DNA of 64,000 nucleotides. It comes from Bradyrhizobium sp. ARR65 (GTDB lineage Bacteria; Pseudomonadota; Alphaproteobacteria; Rhizobiales; Xanthobacteraceae). Position numbers and translations under genes: made by a program. Below are positions 63,381 through 64,000 of this stretch, piece after piece. Positions within the stretch are counted from its first letter, which is position 1. Every line of letters starts with the position of its first letter. Below the pieces are notes generated by a model that ran no database searches, was not told where the DNA came from, and saw only the letters and a program-made list of their open reading frames with translations. The DNA is taken from assembly GCF_000472385.1 (NCBI RefSeq), contig NZ_AWZU01000011.1, positions 62,106-126,105 on the forward strand. The letters run 5' to 3'.

Positions 63381-63634
63381 ATTCAATCCCTCCTCCCTTT
63401 GCCTCCAGTCGGAGAAGGCGAATCCAGATGAGGGATTTGTCTCGTCCACTGGACCTTTTTTATTGCTGCATTATGCCGCCAAACGTATGCATCTGCATTT
63501 CGACTTAAGCCTGTCAGCAAACATGACGGATTCACCTTCCAAGTACGTCATCGTACGAAGAAGGCGCGAAGATGCGTCGCTCGCTGGCGGTGCTGCGGTA
63601 GGTCGTATCGGCACCGCGAAGCCCGAGTCCCCGA

Positions 63635-63889
63635 TCAGAGTCCTATTTTAGCCTGCCAAAACGATCCGAGTACATGAGCAGCAAAAAGCCGAGCACCAAA
63701 TACGGCGGCAAAGAGCGCGCTCTTTCGAATGATCTGCAGTGACAGGCCAAGCTCGTTGTCCGCGATGTCTGCCAATCCGAACGCGGTCAGAATGGCCGCC
63801 GCAAAAAAGATCAACGCGCTTACGGTGCGATGGGCCACCTCTCGCATGACGTGATCATGCAACATCACTGCGGCTCCAGCAACACGCAA
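63635..63889 (-). CDS. small hypothetical membrane protein, 84 aa
   Basis: Two hydrophobic helices (ALIFFAAAILTAFGLADIA and SALFAAVFGARLFAAHVLGSF) flank a short polar turn; a His/Asp-rich start (MLHDHVMREVAHRT) precedes them. It lies upstream of the transporter operon on the same strand. No family or ribosome site is certain. Confidence 0.4.
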   Translation of the reverse strand: MRVAGAAVMLHDHVMREVAHRTVSALIFFAAAILTAFGLADIADNELGLSLQIIRKSALFAAVFGARLFAAHVLGSFWQAKIGL

Positions 63890-64000
63890 TGCTCCGCTGC
63901 GATCGATGCGCCATTCATGTGCGTTGGCATGTCCGTTGGTCTCGGGCGCACGAATATGTCCGCCGCCTCTTATGTACGGTGGCGTACCGTCGCTGCTGAT

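Noticed and set aside
1..64000. Search for CRISPR arrays, insertion sequences, prophage or rRNA genes
   Set aside because: No regularly spaced repeats, transposase or integrase motifs, phage genes or rRNA sequence were seen. Only short tandem repeats and small palindromes were found.

Overview
The window comes from the chromosome of a high-GC alphaproteobacterium, most likely Bradyrhizobium or a close relative (Rhizobiales/Nitrobacteraceae). This is inferred from recognised families: hopanoid hpn genes, an alternative complex III plus caa3 oxidase operon, a stand-alone short FliN, a dispersed palindromic repeat beside tRNA-Leu, and several small proteins of the kind common in that genus. No insertion sequence, phage or CRISPR array was found.

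Layout. 1-4.1 kb is ordinary housekeeping: a PAS histidine kinase cut by the left edge, a LysR regulator divergent from a tautomerase, lipB, a short fliN-like gene and tRNA-Leu(GAG). 4.1-8.7 kb is a sparse stretch of repeats, small hypothetical genes and decayed or frameshifted genes (two receiver fragments, a DUF1488 gene). 8.7-20.8 kb is a loose accessory or stress region: two hydrolases, a CBS protein, an orphan NuoD paired with a monooxygenase-like protein, a secreted beta-propeller protein, an ATP-dependent DNA ligase and uracil-DNA glycosylase pair, a ferritin-like DUF892 protein and a DUF445 protein. 20.9-25.9 kb holds a distinctive cluster: a P-type ATPase with an N-terminal cysteine-free HMA-like domain, a DUF5132 protein and two further HMA-like proteins. 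26-34 kb is mixed: HAD hydrolase, overlapping nucleotidyltransferase and metallophosphoesterase, HIT protein, hydrolase, FAD oxidoreductase, FMN alpha-hydroxyacid dehydrogenase, plus remnants of LysR, phosphoribosyltransferase and TPP-enzyme genes.

34.5-46.5 kb is one tightly overlapping 12-gene respiratory operon: actABCDEF, an unassigned small membrane protein, a Sco copper chaperone and coxBACD. It should oxidise quinol through alternative complex III and pass electrons, via the cytochrome c domain fused to CoxB, to an A2-type oxidase. 46.5-58.8 kb is an envelope and lipid region: GH15 glucanohydrolase, a YkoP-like protein, cyclopropane fatty acid synthase divergent from a Crp-family regulator, hopanoid genes hpnI, hpnG, hpnA, hpnB and two AI-2E-family permeases. 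59-63.4 kb is a complete CUT1-type sugar ABC transporter operon (binding protein, ATPase, two permeases).

Limits: all family calls are from reading translated sequence by eye. No searches were run. Start codons were chosen from ribosome-binding sites, overlaps and family N-termini. Several single-base frameshifts in the first 33 kb could be genuine decay or sequencing errors.
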